From contig NZ_JAATEJ010000044.1 of NCBI RefSeq assembly GCF_012034175.1, positions 1 through 40,963 of the forward strand: a DNA stretch of 40,963 nucleotides, written 5' to 3'. Positions 32,973 to 40,857 of this stretch are shown here, piece by piece. Within the stretch, counting starts at the first letter, position 1. Each line of letters begins with the position of its first letter. Under the pieces are notes generated by a model, which saw only the letters and a list, made by a program, of their open reading frames with translations, was not told the DNA's origin and did no database searches. The position numbers and the translations under genes were made by a program. Source of the DNA: Actinacidiphila epipremni. GTDB lineage: Bacteria; Actinomycetota; Actinomycetes; Streptomycetales; Streptomycetaceae.

Positions 32973-33899
32973 ATGGGTGCTGCTCAAAGCGCGTTGAAAT
33001 TCGCGTGGTTGGAGGTGACGGGTTTATGCAACGAGTTCTGCGACCACTGCTATGCGGACTCGTCACCGAAGGGGACGCACGGCACGATGACCGTTGCCGA
33101 CTGGACGAACGTCATCGACCAGCTTTCGGGCATGGGCGCGCTGGACGTCCAGTTCATCGGCGGAGAGCCGACGCTGTACCCCCGTCTTCCGGAACTGATC
33201 CGGCACGCGCACGGTTCCGGGCTGTCCGTTGAGGTCTTCTCCAACATGACCCACATCCGGCCGGAGCTGTGGGAGACGTTCACGGACTGCGGGGTCAAAC
33301 TCGCCACGTCGTACTACTCGGACGCGGCCGAGGAACACGACGGCGTGACCAGGCTCCGGGGTTCGCACCGGAAGACCCGGGCGAACATCGAGAAGGCGCT
33401 CGGCCTCGGCATCCCGCTTCGCGGCGGAGTGGTGGCCGTGCGGCGAGGCCAGCGCGTTCAAGAGGCCGCGCGGGACCTTTCCGCGCTGGGAGTCGGCACG
33501 GTCGGCGGGGACCGGACCCGGGCGTTCGGACGGGCGAGCAAAGGGGCGGCGCCGACCATCGGTGACCTGTGCGGGCACTGCGCACACGAGAAATGCGCCG
33601 TCGGGCCGAACGGCGACGTGTGGCCGTGCGTGCTGGGGCGGTTCCTCAGCCTCGGCAATGTGAGGGACGCGCCCCTCTCGGAGATCTGGGGCGGGGTGGC
33701 AGTGGCGGAAGTGCTGGCGGACATCACGGCCGTGCACGGGGAAGGCGCGCAGTCCTGTACTCCCCCGCAGTTCCTTCCCATGTGCGGGCCGTGCGGTCCG
33801 TGTGTCCCGTCCGTGGGTCACTGCGACCCGAGGGAAGCGGACGCCGTCGCGGGTCCGGCTACGATCGGTGCACCCGCTCGACCACTGAGATCACGCTGA
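32973..33899 (+). CDS. Radical SAM protein with SPASM-like C-terminal cysteines
   Basis: The 308-residue protein carries the radical SAM motif C19-x3-C23-x2-C26 (CNEFCDHC) and the SAM-binding GGEP at residues 63-66. The C-terminal part has nine more cysteines (200, 203, 208, 219, 262, 271, 274, 277, 284). These include GPNGDVWPC, which fits the Gx4C of SPASM domains, so one or two extra Fe-S clusters are likely. Such enzymes modify peptides (RiPPs) or enzyme side chains. No RRE domain is visible. Codon 18, just before the first cluster Cys, is TTA (33024-33026), implying bldA-dependent translation. The ATG has GGGAG 6 nt upstream. GC is low locally (about 57% in 33001-33060). The substrate is not evident; the next gene is the nearest candidate partner. 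Confidence 0.85.
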   Translation: MGAAQSALKFAWLEVTGLCNEFCDHCYADSSPKGTHGTMTVADWTNVIDQLSGMGALDVQFIGGEPTLYPRLPELIRHAHGSGLSVEVFSNMTHIRPELWETFTDCGVKLATSYYSDAAEEHDGVTRLRGSHRKTRANIEKALGLGIPLRGGVVAVRRGQRVQEAARDLSALGVGTVGGDRTRAFGRASKGAAPTIGDLCGHCAHEKCAVGPNGDVWPCVLGRFLSLGNVRDAPLSEIWGGVAVAEVLADITAVHGEGAQSCTPPQFLPMCGPCGPCVPSVGHCDPREADAVAGPATIGAPARPLRSR

Positions 33900-33918
33900 G
33901 ATCACCAGGAGTTCGCCA

Positions 33919-34284
33919 ATGGAAGATCACGGGGACGACTTCGGCCGGTGGGGCACGGACGGGAACGTCAACGCCATGCAGCGGACCGAAGAGGACTGGG
34001 CCAGGATCGCGGGCTACATCCGGCACGCCGCCAACAAGGTAGGGCCGACGCTGCCGCTGTGCCTTCCCGGGGAACCTGACGAGTGCGGCCGGAGCGCGCA
34101 GCAGCACGTCTTGGCGTGGTCCGCCCACCTCAAGGCCGTGGCCCATCACCTGATCGAGCAGTCGGCGCCCAGCGAGGCACGGGCGGCACACGTAGCCGGT
34201 CCGCTCTACCAGCGGCGGCTGGCCGAGCTTCGGGCCCGGAGCGCTCCCGTGGAGGCCCGTCAGGGCAGGGCGGCCGTCAGGTAA
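33919..34284 (+). CDS. Unknown 121-residue protein paired with the radical SAM gene
   Basis: I do not recognise this protein. It starts with an acidic, Gly-rich segment (MEDHGDDFGRWGTDGNVNAM). The middle contains helix-forming stretches (EEDWARIAGYIRHAANKV and HVLAWSAHLKAVAHHLIEQS) flanking a loop with two cysteines (LPLCLPGEPDECGRS). The C-terminus is Arg/Ala-rich. AGGAG lies 7 nt before the ATG, and the gap to the radical SAM stop is 19 nt, so the two are one transcription unit. It could be a substrate, a scaffold or a regulatory partner of the radical SAM enzyme. Its last 25 nt overlap the end of the convergent LysR-type gene, which may mark a cassette boundary. Confidence 0.7.
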   Translation: MEDHGDDFGRWGTDGNVNAMQRTEEDWARIAGYIRHAANKVGPTLPLCLPGEPDECGRSAQQHVLAWSAHLKAVAHHLIEQSAPSEARAAHVAGPLYQRRLAELRARSAPVEARQGRAAVR

Positions 34285-35120
34285 GGGAGGAGTGCGGCGG
34301 CTGGGCCGGTGAAGGGGGTGCGGGACCAGGTGTGGAGGGGGCGGCGCCAGGGTGGGGTGAGAGGGGTGGTGGGGACGGCCTCGGGGACCGCGTAGGAGGG
34401 CACCGCCGCGATGCCCGCGCCCGCCGCGGCCATGGCGACCGCCGTCGACGTGTGCTCCGTGCGGACCGCCGTCCGCGGGGTGAAGCCCGCCCGCGCGCAG
34501 GCCAGGTCGATGAAGGGCCGGCCCTCCACCACGGGCTCCATGGCGCAGCGGATCCAGTCCCGTCCGGCGAGGTCGGCCAGCCGGACCGGGCCGCCGGCGA
34601 GCCGGTCGCCCGGCGGCAGCACCACCACGACCTCTTCTTCGCCGAGCACCGTCCGGGCCGCCGCCCCCGCCCCGCCGTGCCCCACGGCGAGATCGGCGAC
34701 CCCGCGCTCCATCGCGTCGTCCAGCTCCTCGTCGCGCCCGTACTCGTGCAGCACCAGCTCCATCCCCGGCCGCTCGCGCCGCCACCTCGCGACGACCCGC
34801 GGCAGCAGCCCCGCGGCCACCGCGTGCACCGCGGCGACATGGAGCTCGCCCTCCTGCGCACCCGCCGCGGCCCGGGCCGCCCGGTCGGCCTGCGCGGCGC
34901 TGCGCACGGCGACCTCGGCGTGCGGCAGGAAGGCCCGGCCCATCGGGGTCAGCCGCACCCCGCGCGGCAGCCGCTCCAGCAGCGGGCCGCCCACGTGCCG
35001 CTCCAGCGCCTTGATCTGGTGGGACAGCGCGGGCTGCGTGACGTGCAGCAGCTCCGCCGCCCGGGTGAAGGAGTCCGCCTCCACGACCGTGACGAAATAC
35101 TCCATCTGGCGCAGGCTCAT
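34260..35120 (-). CDS. LysR-family transcriptional regulator
   Basis: The ~286-residue regulator has the LysR winged helix at residues 1-60 (MSLRQMEYFVTVVEADSFTR, then TQPALSHQIKALERHVGGPL). The effector domain starts near 90 (GELHVAAVHAVAAGLLPRVV) and includes EEVVVVLPPGDRL. The ATG at 35120 is chosen because the fold begins there. ATGs at 35138 and 35144 are in frame and would add six or eight mostly basic residues. It is divergent from the lipoamide dehydrogenase gene, the usual arrangement for a LysR target. The 90-bp gap contains ATAAAC and GCTTAT as imperfect inverted arms that could be its binding site. Confidence 0.9.
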   Translation of the reverse strand: MSLRQMEYFVTVVEADSFTRAAELLHVTQPALSHQIKALERHVGGPLLERLPRGVRLTPMGRAFLPHAEVAVRSAAQADRAARAAAGAQEGELHVAAVHAVAAGLLPRVVARWRRERPGMELVLHEYGRDEELDDAMERGVADLAVGHGGAGAAARTVLGEEEVVVVLPPGDRLAGGPVRLADLAGRDWIRCAMEPVVEGRPFIDLACARAGFTPRTAVRTEHTSTAVAMAAAGAGIAAVPSYAVPEAVPTTPLTPPWRRPLHTWSRTPFTGPAAALLPYLTAALP

Positions 35121-35210
35121 CCGCCGTCCCCGTCCCATAAACATTCTGCATGGACAGGGCCGAGCTTATGCCTTGGACGCATGGGCCCGGGCCGCCGGAG
35201 ACTGGCGCTC

Positions 35211-36677
35211 ATGACAAGCGAGACCTCGGCGGACGTCATCGTGATCGGCGGCGGCACGGGCGGCTACAGCACCGCCCTGCGCGCCGCGGCCCTCGGCCTG
35301 GACGTGGTGCTGGCCGAACGTGACCTGGTCGGCGGTACGTGCCTGCACCGCGGCTGCGTCCCCAGCAAGGCGATGCTGCACGCGGCCGAACTGGTCGACG
35401 GGATCGCCGAGGCCCGCGAGCGGTGGGGCGTCAAGGCAACCCTGGACGCGGTGGACTGGCCCGCGCTCACCACGACCCGCGACGACATCGTGGCCCGCAA
35501 CCACCGCGGCGTCGAGGCCCACCTGGCGCACGCCGGGGTGCAGATCGTACGGGCCCACGCCCGGCTGACCGGGCCCCGCGCGGTGAGCGCGGGCGGGGCG
35601 GCGTACACCGCCCGGCGCGGCGTCGTGCTCGCGACCGGCTCGCGCCCGCGCCTGCTGCCGGGGCTCGTCCCGGACGGGCGGCGCGTGGTCACCAGCGACG
35701 ACGCCCTCTTCGCACCGGGGCTGCCGGAGTCCGTGCTGGTGCTGGGCGGCGGCGCGATCGGCGTCGAATACGCCTCCCTGCACCGCTCGATGGGCGCGCG
35801 GGTGCTGCTGGTCGAGGCCGCGGACCGGCTGCTGCCGCTGGAAGACGCGGAGGTCTCCCGGCAGCTGGCCCGGGGCCTGCGCCGGCGCGGCATCGAGATC
35901 CTGACCGGCGCCCGCATGACGTCCGCCGAGGTGTACGACCCGGACGGCACCGACACCGGCAACAGCACCGGCACCAACACCCGCGCGCAGGCCGGGGGCG
36001 TACGGGTGAGCCTCGTGGACGCCCGGGGGCAGGCGCGCGCGGAGGACGTCGCGCGGCTGCTCGTCGCCGTGGGGCGCGAGCCCGTCACGGACGGGCTGGA
36101 CCTCGCCGCTGCGGGCCTCACCGCCGACGCCCGCGGCTACGTACCGCCCGCGGACTGGGCGCGGCTGGAGACCGCCGTGCCCGGCGTGCACGTCGTGGGT
36201 GATCTCCTGCCGCCACCCTCACCCGGCCTGGCGCACGCCTCCTTCGCCGAGGGCCTGCTCGTCGCCGAGGTGCTGGCCGGCGGCAGCCCGCCGCCGGTGG
36301 ACTACCCGGCGGTGCCGCGCGTGACGTACTCCAGCCCGCAGACCGCCTCGGTCGGCCTGACGGAGGCGCAGGCCCGCGAGCGGGGGCACGACGTGGCGGT
36401 GAACACGATGCCGCTCACCGCGGTCGCCAAGGGCATGGTGCACGGGCAGGGCGGCAGCGTGAAGGTGGTGGCCGCGGCGGACGGCGGGGCCGTGCTCGGC
36501 GTCCACCTGGTGGGACCGAACGTCTCGGAAATGATCGCCGAGAGCCAGCTCATCGTCGGCTGGGAGGCCGAGGCCGCGGACGTCGCCCGGCACATCCACC
36601 CGCACCCGACCCTCTCGGAGGCGGTCGGCGAGGTCTTCCTGACGCTGGCCGGCCGCGGCCTGCACCAGGGCCGCTGA
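35211..36677 (+). CDS. lpdA: Dihydrolipoamide dehydrogenase (E3-like flavoprotein)
   Basis: The 488-residue disulfide oxidoreductase has the FAD loop VIGGGTGGYSTALRAAALGL, redox pair Cys44-x4-Cys49 (GGTCLHRGCVPSKAM), and NAD-binding LVLGGGAIGVEYAS. The dimer-interface catalytic pair His465/Glu470 lies in HIHPHPTLSEAVGE. All residues for E3 activity are present. No E1 or E2 subunit is nearby, so it either serves complexes encoded elsewhere or a separate redox task under the divergent LysR regulator. A 12-residue repeat insert (GTDTGNSTGTNT, residues 246-257) is unusual. The ATG at 35211 has GGAG 10 nt upstream; ATG 35181 is an in-frame alternative. Confidence 0.9.
   Translation: MTSETSADVIVIGGGTGGYSTALRAAALGLDVVLAERDLVGGTCLHRGCVPSKAMLHAAELVDGIAEARERWGVKATLDAVDWPALTTTRDDIVARNHRGVEAHLAHAGVQIVRAHARLTGPRAVSAGGAAYTARRGVVLATGSRPRLLPGLVPDGRRVVTSDDALFAPGLPESVLVLGGGAIGVEYASLHRSMGARVLLVEAADRLLPLEDAEVSRQLARGLRRRGIEILTGARMTSAEVYDPDGTDTGNSTGTNTRAQAGGVRVSLVDARGQARAEDVARLLVAVGREPVTDGLDLAAAGLTADARGYVPPADWARLETAVPGVHVVGDLLPPPSPGLAHASFAEGLLVAEVLAGGSPPPVDYPAVPRVTYSSPQTASVGLTEAQARERGHDVAVNTMPLTAVAKGMVHGQGGSVKVVAAADGGAVLGVHLVGPNVSEMIAESQLIVGWEAEAADVARHIHPHPTLSEAVGEVFLTLAGRGLHQGR
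35946..35981. repeat. lpdA: Three 12-bp tandem repeats inside lpdA
   Basis: GGCACCGACACC, GGCAACAGCACC and GGCACCAACACC follow each other in frame and encode GTDT, GNST and GTNT within the NAD domain. Confidence 0.85.
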
Positions 36678-36804
36678 GCGCCCCGGGCTCCCCCGGGCCG
36701 GGTGACATCGGGGCCGGGCAGGGTCTGAGCAGGGCCGGCGGTGGGCATGATCCTGCGCGGGAGCGCGGTGTTCGCCGGCCTGACGGACCTGACGGGAGAC
36801 ATGC

Positions 36805-38544
36805 GTGCTGTTCGAAGTGTGGGCGCCCCACGCGGAGCGCGTCGAGGTCGCGACCGGCGGCCGTACGCACCGGCTCGGCCCTGACCCGGCTCGGGAGGGC
36901 TGGTGGCGCACCGAGCTGTCCGCGCCCGCGGGGACGCGTTACGCGTACGTCCTGGACGGCGGCCCGCCGCTGCCCGACCCGCGCTCGCGGCGGCAGCCGG
37001 ACGGGCCCGACGGCCCGAGCGCGGTCGTCGACCACGACGCCTTCGCGTGGACGACGCCCTGGCCGGGCCGCGGCCTGCCCGGCGCGGTCCTCTACGAGCT
37101 GCACGTCGGCACGTTCACCGAGGCGGGCACCTTCGACGCGGCGGTCGAGCGGCTGCCGCACCTGGCTCGGCTCGGCGTCACCCACGTCGAGCTGATGCCG
37201 GTGTGCCCCTTCCCCGGCACGAACGGCTGGGGGTACGAGGGTGTGTCGCTGTGGGCGGTGCACGAGCCGTACGGCGGGCCCGAGGCGATGAAGCGCTTTG
37301 TCGACGCGGCCCACCGGCACGGCCTGGGCGTGGTCCTGGACGTCGTCCACAACCACCTCGGCCCGTCCGGCAACCACCTGCCGCCCTTCGGCCCGTACTT
37401 CACCGACCGCCACCACACCCCGTGGGGCGACGCGGTGAACCTGGACGCGCCCGGCTCCGACGAGGTCCGGGCCTTCCTGGTGGGCAGCGCGCTGGCGTGG
37501 CTGCGCGACTACCGGCTGGACGGGCTGCGGCTGGACGCGGTGCACGCGCTGGTCGACACCCGCGCGCTGCACTTCCTGGAGGAGCTGTCGACCGCCGTGG
37601 ACGGGCTGTCGGCGGCGCTCGGCCGCCCGCTGTTCCTGATCGCCGAGTCCGACCTGAACGACCCGCGGACGACCGCGCCGCGCGACGCCGGGGGCCTGGG
37701 CCTGCACGCCCAGTGGAACGACGACTTCCACCACGCCCTGCACACCGCCGTCACCGGCGAGTCCCAGGGCTACTACGCCGACTTCGCCGCGGCCGGGCCC
37801 GGCGCGCTGGCCAAGATCCTCGGCCACGGCTTCTTCCACGACGGGACGTACTCGTCCTTCCGCGGCCGGCACCACGGCCGCCCGCTGGACCCGGCGACGG
37901 TGCCCGGCAGCCGGCTGCTCGGCTACGCCCAGACCCACGACCAGGTCGGCAACCGCGCCACCGGCGACCGGCTCACCGCGCAGCAGCTCGGCGTCGCCGC
38001 CGCGCTCGTGCTGACCTCGCCCTTCACGCCGATGCTCTTCATGGGCGAGGAGTGGGGCGCGACCACGCCGTGGCAGTTCTTCACCGACCACGCCGACCCG
38101 GAGCTGGGCGCCGCCATCACCCGCGGCCGGCGGCGGGAGTTCGCCGAGCACGGCTGGGCCGAGGAGGACGTGCCCGACCCGCAGGACCCGGCGACCCGGG
38201 ACCGCTCGTGCCTGGACTGGGCCGAGCCGGACAAGCCCGAGCACCGCGAGCTGCTGGAGTGGTACCGCGCGCTGATCGCGCTGCGCCGCGCGGAGCCCGC
38301 GCTGTCCGACCCGCAGCTGGACTCCGTGACCGCGACCGCCGGCGGCCGTACGCTGCGGGTGGCCCGCGGCCCGTTCCGTATCGTCGCCAACTTCTCCGAC
38401 GCCGCCGCGCGCATCCCGCTGAGCGACCCGTGCGAGATCGTGCTGTGCCGCCCGGCGTGCAAGGTGCTGCCGGGTCCTGCGGTCCAGCTGCCGGCCCGCG
38501 GGGCTGCCGTGCTGCGCACCACCGGCGCTACGGTGGACGGGTGA
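36805..38544 (+). CDS. treZ: Maltooligosyl trehalose trehalohydrolase
   Basis: This 579-residue GH13 enzyme releases trehalose from the maltooligosyl trehalose made by TreY. It opens with the E-set domain FEVWAPHAERVEVATGG. The barrel carries nucleophile Asp244 (DGLRLDAVHA), acid/base Glu281 (LIAESDLNDP) and the third Asp in YAQTHDQVGN. HAQWNDDFHHALHTAVTGE and SSFRGRHHGRP are TreZ hallmarks. The start is GTG 36805 with GGGAGA about 8 nt before. An ATG at 36801 is out of frame. The stop overlaps the next small gene (GTGA). It lies about 7 kb from treY, with unrelated genes between. Confidence 0.95.
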   Translation: MLFEVWAPHAERVEVATGGRTHRLGPDPAREGWWRTELSAPAGTRYAYVLDGGPPLPDPRSRRQPDGPDGPSAVVDHDAFAWTTPWPGRGLPGAVLYELHVGTFTEAGTFDAAVERLPHLARLGVTHVELMPVCPFPGTNGWGYEGVSLWAVHEPYGGPEAMKRFVDAAHRHGLGVVLDVVHNHLGPSGNHLPPFGPYFTDRHHTPWGDAVNLDAPGSDEVRAFLVGSALAWLRDYRLDGLRLDAVHALVDTRALHFLEELSTAVDGLSAALGRPLFLIAESDLNDPRTTAPRDAGGLGLHAQWNDDFHHALHTAVTGESQGYYADFAAAGPGALAKILGHGFFHDGTYSSFRGRHHGRPLDPATVPGSRLLGYAQTHDQVGNRATGDRLTAQQLGVAAALVLTSPFTPMLFMGEEWGATTPWQFFTDHADPELGAAITRGRRREFAEHGWAEEDVPDPQDPATRDRSCLDWAEPDKPEHRELLEWYRALIALRRAEPALSDPQLDSVTATAGGRTLRVARGPFRIVANFSDAAARIPLSDPCEIVLCRPACKVLPGPAVQLPARGAAVLRTTGATVDG

Positions 38545-38768
38545 CGCAGACCCAGGAGCAGAACCAGGAACGGGCCGGGGAACAGGCCGGGAAGCAGGGC
38601 GGGGAACGGCCCCAGGACCGCCCGCAGGCCCCGGCGCCCGTCGCCGAGCCGGTCGCCGACTGCGTGCTGTGCGGCGAGCCCACCGAGCACCCCGCGAGCA
38701 CCCGCGGCGCCACGTACTGCCCGGTGTGCGAATGGCAGGAGGCCCAGCGCACCGCCTGCTCCGGCTAG
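38541..38768 (+). CDS. Small four-cysteine protein coupled to treZ
   Basis: The 75-residue protein has a Gln/Glu/Arg-rich, probably disordered first half (TQEQNQERAGEQAGKQGGER) and a C-terminal zinc-ribbon-like part with CVLC and CPVC separated by 16 residues. The GTG start overlaps the treZ stop, so it is translationally coupled, and the stop codon runs into a perfect palindrome that ends the transcript. I know no function for it. The spacing of the two CxxC pairs resembles that in the 59-residue protein of the cys operon, but the surrounding residues do not match. Confidence 0.7.
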   Translation: MTQTQEQNQERAGEQAGKQGGERPQDRPQAPAPVAEPVADCVLCGEPTEHPASTRGATYCPVCEWQEAQRTACSG

Positions 38769-38790
38769 CCGGCCCCCCGGGGGGCCGGCT
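38767..38790 (+). terminator. 24-bp perfect palindrome ending the treZ operon
   Basis: AGCCGGCCCCCC (38767-38778) is followed at once by its exact complement GGGGGGCCGGCT (38779-38790). The resulting ~10-bp GC stem overlaps the last base pair of the stop codon of the preceding gene and is a strong terminator. Confidence 0.75.
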
Positions 38791-38889
38791 GCGAAAAGTG
38801 GGTCGTGACGTGCTGCCCGCCCCGCGGCTAACCTGAGCGCGCCGCGGCGCCCCGGTCGCGACGCGGACGTATGTACGAGAGGAAGCCGG

Positions 38890-40617
38890 GTGGGTCACGA
38901 CGAGGCAGGCGGGTCCGAGCGGCTGCCGCGGCTGCAACTCGACGAGCTGCTGGACGAGTTGCAGGACCGCATCAACGCCGTGCGCGGCACGCAGGACCGC
39001 GTCCACAGCCTGCTCGAAGCGGTGCTGTCGGTGGGGCGCGAGCTGGACCTGGCGCATGTGCTGCGGCGGATCGTCGAGGCGGCCGTCGTGCTGGTCGACG
39101 CGGAATACGGCGCCCTGGGCGTGGTCGAGGGCGAGCGGCTGTCGCAGTTCCTCACCGTCGGCGTGGACGAGGAGCGGATCAGGGCGATCGGGCCGCTGCC
39201 GTCCGGGCACGGCATCCTCGGCGAGCTGATCCGCCACCCCGAGCCGCTGCGCCTGGCCGAGATCGCCGACCACCCGCGGTCGTACGGCTTCCCGCCCAAC
39301 CACCCGCCGATGCACTCCTTCGTGGGGGTGCCGATACGGGTGCGGGACGAGGTGTTCGGCAACCTGTACCTCACGGAGAAGCGCGGCGGTGCGCAGTTCG
39401 ACGCCGAGGACGTGACGGTCCTGTCGACGCTCGCGGTCGCGGCCGGCGTCGCCGTGGAGAACGCCCGGCTGTACAAGGCCGCGCGCGACCGGCAGCGGTG
39501 GATGGAGGCGAACGCCGAGATCGTCGCCGACCTGCTGTCCGGCGCCGAGGCGGCCGATGTGCTGGAGGAGATCGTCCGGCGGGCGAAGGACATCCTCGAC
39601 GCCGACCTCGGCGTCCTCGCGCTGCCCACCGGGGACGGCACGGACCTGGGGGTGACCTTCGCCACCGGCGTCGGCGCCGAGGCCCACCGCGACCTGGTGC
39701 TGCCGCTGGAGGACACGTTCATGGGCGCGGCGATGAACGCCGGCCGGCCGCTGACGTCGGAGGAGATCGGCAAGGACCCGCGGGTGGGCGCCGGGCCGCC
39801 GCGCTGGGAGGGCCTGGGCCCCGCGGTCGCCGTGCCCATGCTCGCCGACCGGGGCGCGCGCGGGGTGCTGCTGCTGGCCAGGGCGGACAGCGCCACGCCC
39901 TTCTCCGCCGCGGAGACGGCGCCGCTGCTGGCCTTCGCCGGGCAGGCGGCGCTCGCGCTGGAGCTGGCCGAGCGGCGGCGGTCCGCCGAGCAGCTGGCGC
40001 TGCTGGAGGACCGCGACCGGATCGCCCGGGACCTGCACGACCTGGCGATCCAGCGGCTGTTCGCCACCGGGATGACGTTGCAGAGCACGCTGCGCTTCGT
40101 GGACCATCCGCAGGCCGGCGAGCGGCTGATGCGGGCGGTGGACGACCTGGACGAGACCATCAAGATCATCCGGTCCACGATCTTCGGCCTGCGGGCCCGC
40201 GAGGACGGCGGCGCCCGCGCCCCGGGGCTGCGGTCGCGGGCCGCGGCGAGCGTGGAGGGCGCCGCCCGCACGCTGGGCTTCACGCCGGTGCTGCGGATGG
40301 AGGGGCTGCTCGACACCGACGTACCGCCGGAGGTCGCCGAGGACGTCGTGGCGGTGCTCGCCGAGAGCCTGTCGAACGTGGCGCGGCACGCCGGGGCGAG
40401 CAGTGTCGAGGTGTCGCTGGTGGCGGCGTCCGGCACGCTCGCGGTCACCGTGACCGACGACGGGGTGGGCATCCCCGCGCAGGGCCGGCGCAGCGGTCTG
40501 CGCAACCTCGGCGAGCGCGCGGCCCGCCGCGGCGGGCGCCTCGAACTGCTCCCCGGCCCCCGCGGCGGCACCCAGCTGCTGTGGCAGGTCCCGCTGCCCC
40601 AGGGCGCATCGGACTGA
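38890..40617 (+). CDS. Two-GAF sensor histidine kinase of the DevS/DosT type
   Basis: This 575-residue kinase has GAF-A (about 38-195), GAF-B (about 215-362), a HisKA_3 dimerisation domain with phosphoacceptor His383 in DRIARDLHDLAIQRLF, and a HATPase domain (N-box SNVARHAGA, G-box DDGVGIP, then GLRNLGERAARRGGRLEL). GAF-A contains GFPPNHPPMHSFVGVPIRVR, which aligns with [20 protein letters not shown] of M. tuberculosis DevS. His138 thus falls on the DevS heme ligand His149, so heme-based sensing of O2, NO or redox state is plausible. No response regulator is in the window. The start is GTG with AGAGGA 7 nt upstream. Confidence 0.92.
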   Translation: MGHDEAGGSERLPRLQLDELLDELQDRINAVRGTQDRVHSLLEAVLSVGRELDLAHVLRRIVEAAVVLVDAEYGALGVVEGERLSQFLTVGVDEERIRAIGPLPSGHGILGELIRHPEPLRLAEIADHPRSYGFPPNHPPMHSFVGVPIRVRDEVFGNLYLTEKRGGAQFDAEDVTVLSTLAVAAGVAVENARLYKAARDRQRWMEANAEIVADLLSGAEAADVLEEIVRRAKDILDADLGVLALPTGDGTDLGVTFATGVGAEAHRDLVLPLEDTFMGAAMNAGRPLTSEEIGKDPRVGAGPPRWEGLGPAVAVPMLADRGARGVLLLARADSATPFSAAETAPLLAFAGQAALALELAERRRSAEQLALLEDRDRIARDLHDLAIQRLFATGMTLQSTLRFVDHPQAGERLMRAVDDLDETIKIIRSTIFGLRAREDGGARAPGLRSRAAASVEGAARTLGFTPVLRMEGLLDTDVPPEVAEDVVAVLAESLSNVARHAGASSVEVSLVAASGTLAVTVTDDGVGIPAQGRRSGLRNLGERAARRGGRLELLPGPRGGTQLLWQVPLPQGASD

Positions 40618-40857
40618 CGCCCCGGCAGGAGGGCGGGATCGTACGGCGGGCGCGGGCAGGTCGCCGGGCCGGGCCCTTCGTGCGGCCGGACCCCGCAACG
40701 GCGCCGGCGGGCGGGCGGGGGCCAAGTCGGCCCCCGAGCAGGGCCGTTCGGCCCAGGGATTGCGGGTCCTCCGCCTCCATCGGCGGTGGGGTCGTCCGCG
40801 GGACAGTGATGCCGTCACCGAAACGACCCGCACCGCTCACCGCGAAGGGGCCCCGAA
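40618..40857. other. 240-nt gap after the histidine kinase
   Basis: No gene is seen. GTCCGCGGGAC at 40794-40804 is an 11-bp palindrome, and CCGCC near 40770 can pair with GGCGG near 40782. AAGGGG at 40845-40850 is the ribosome binding site for the gene at the window edge. Confidence 0.4.

Noticed and set aside
31615..34300. Integrated conjugative element or prophage
   Set aside because: No integrase, excisionase, replication or transfer gene and no attachment repeats were seen around the low-GC cassette.
40794..40804. GTCCGCGGGAC as a DosR/OsdR-type box near the DevS-like kinase
   Set aside because: DosR boxes have GGGAC and GTCCC arms in the opposite order; this short GC palindrome is likely by chance here.
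36550..40833. A 1427-residue minus-strand frame
   Set aside because: Antisense shadow of treZ, the small four-Cys gene and the histidine kinase, with no recognisable motif.
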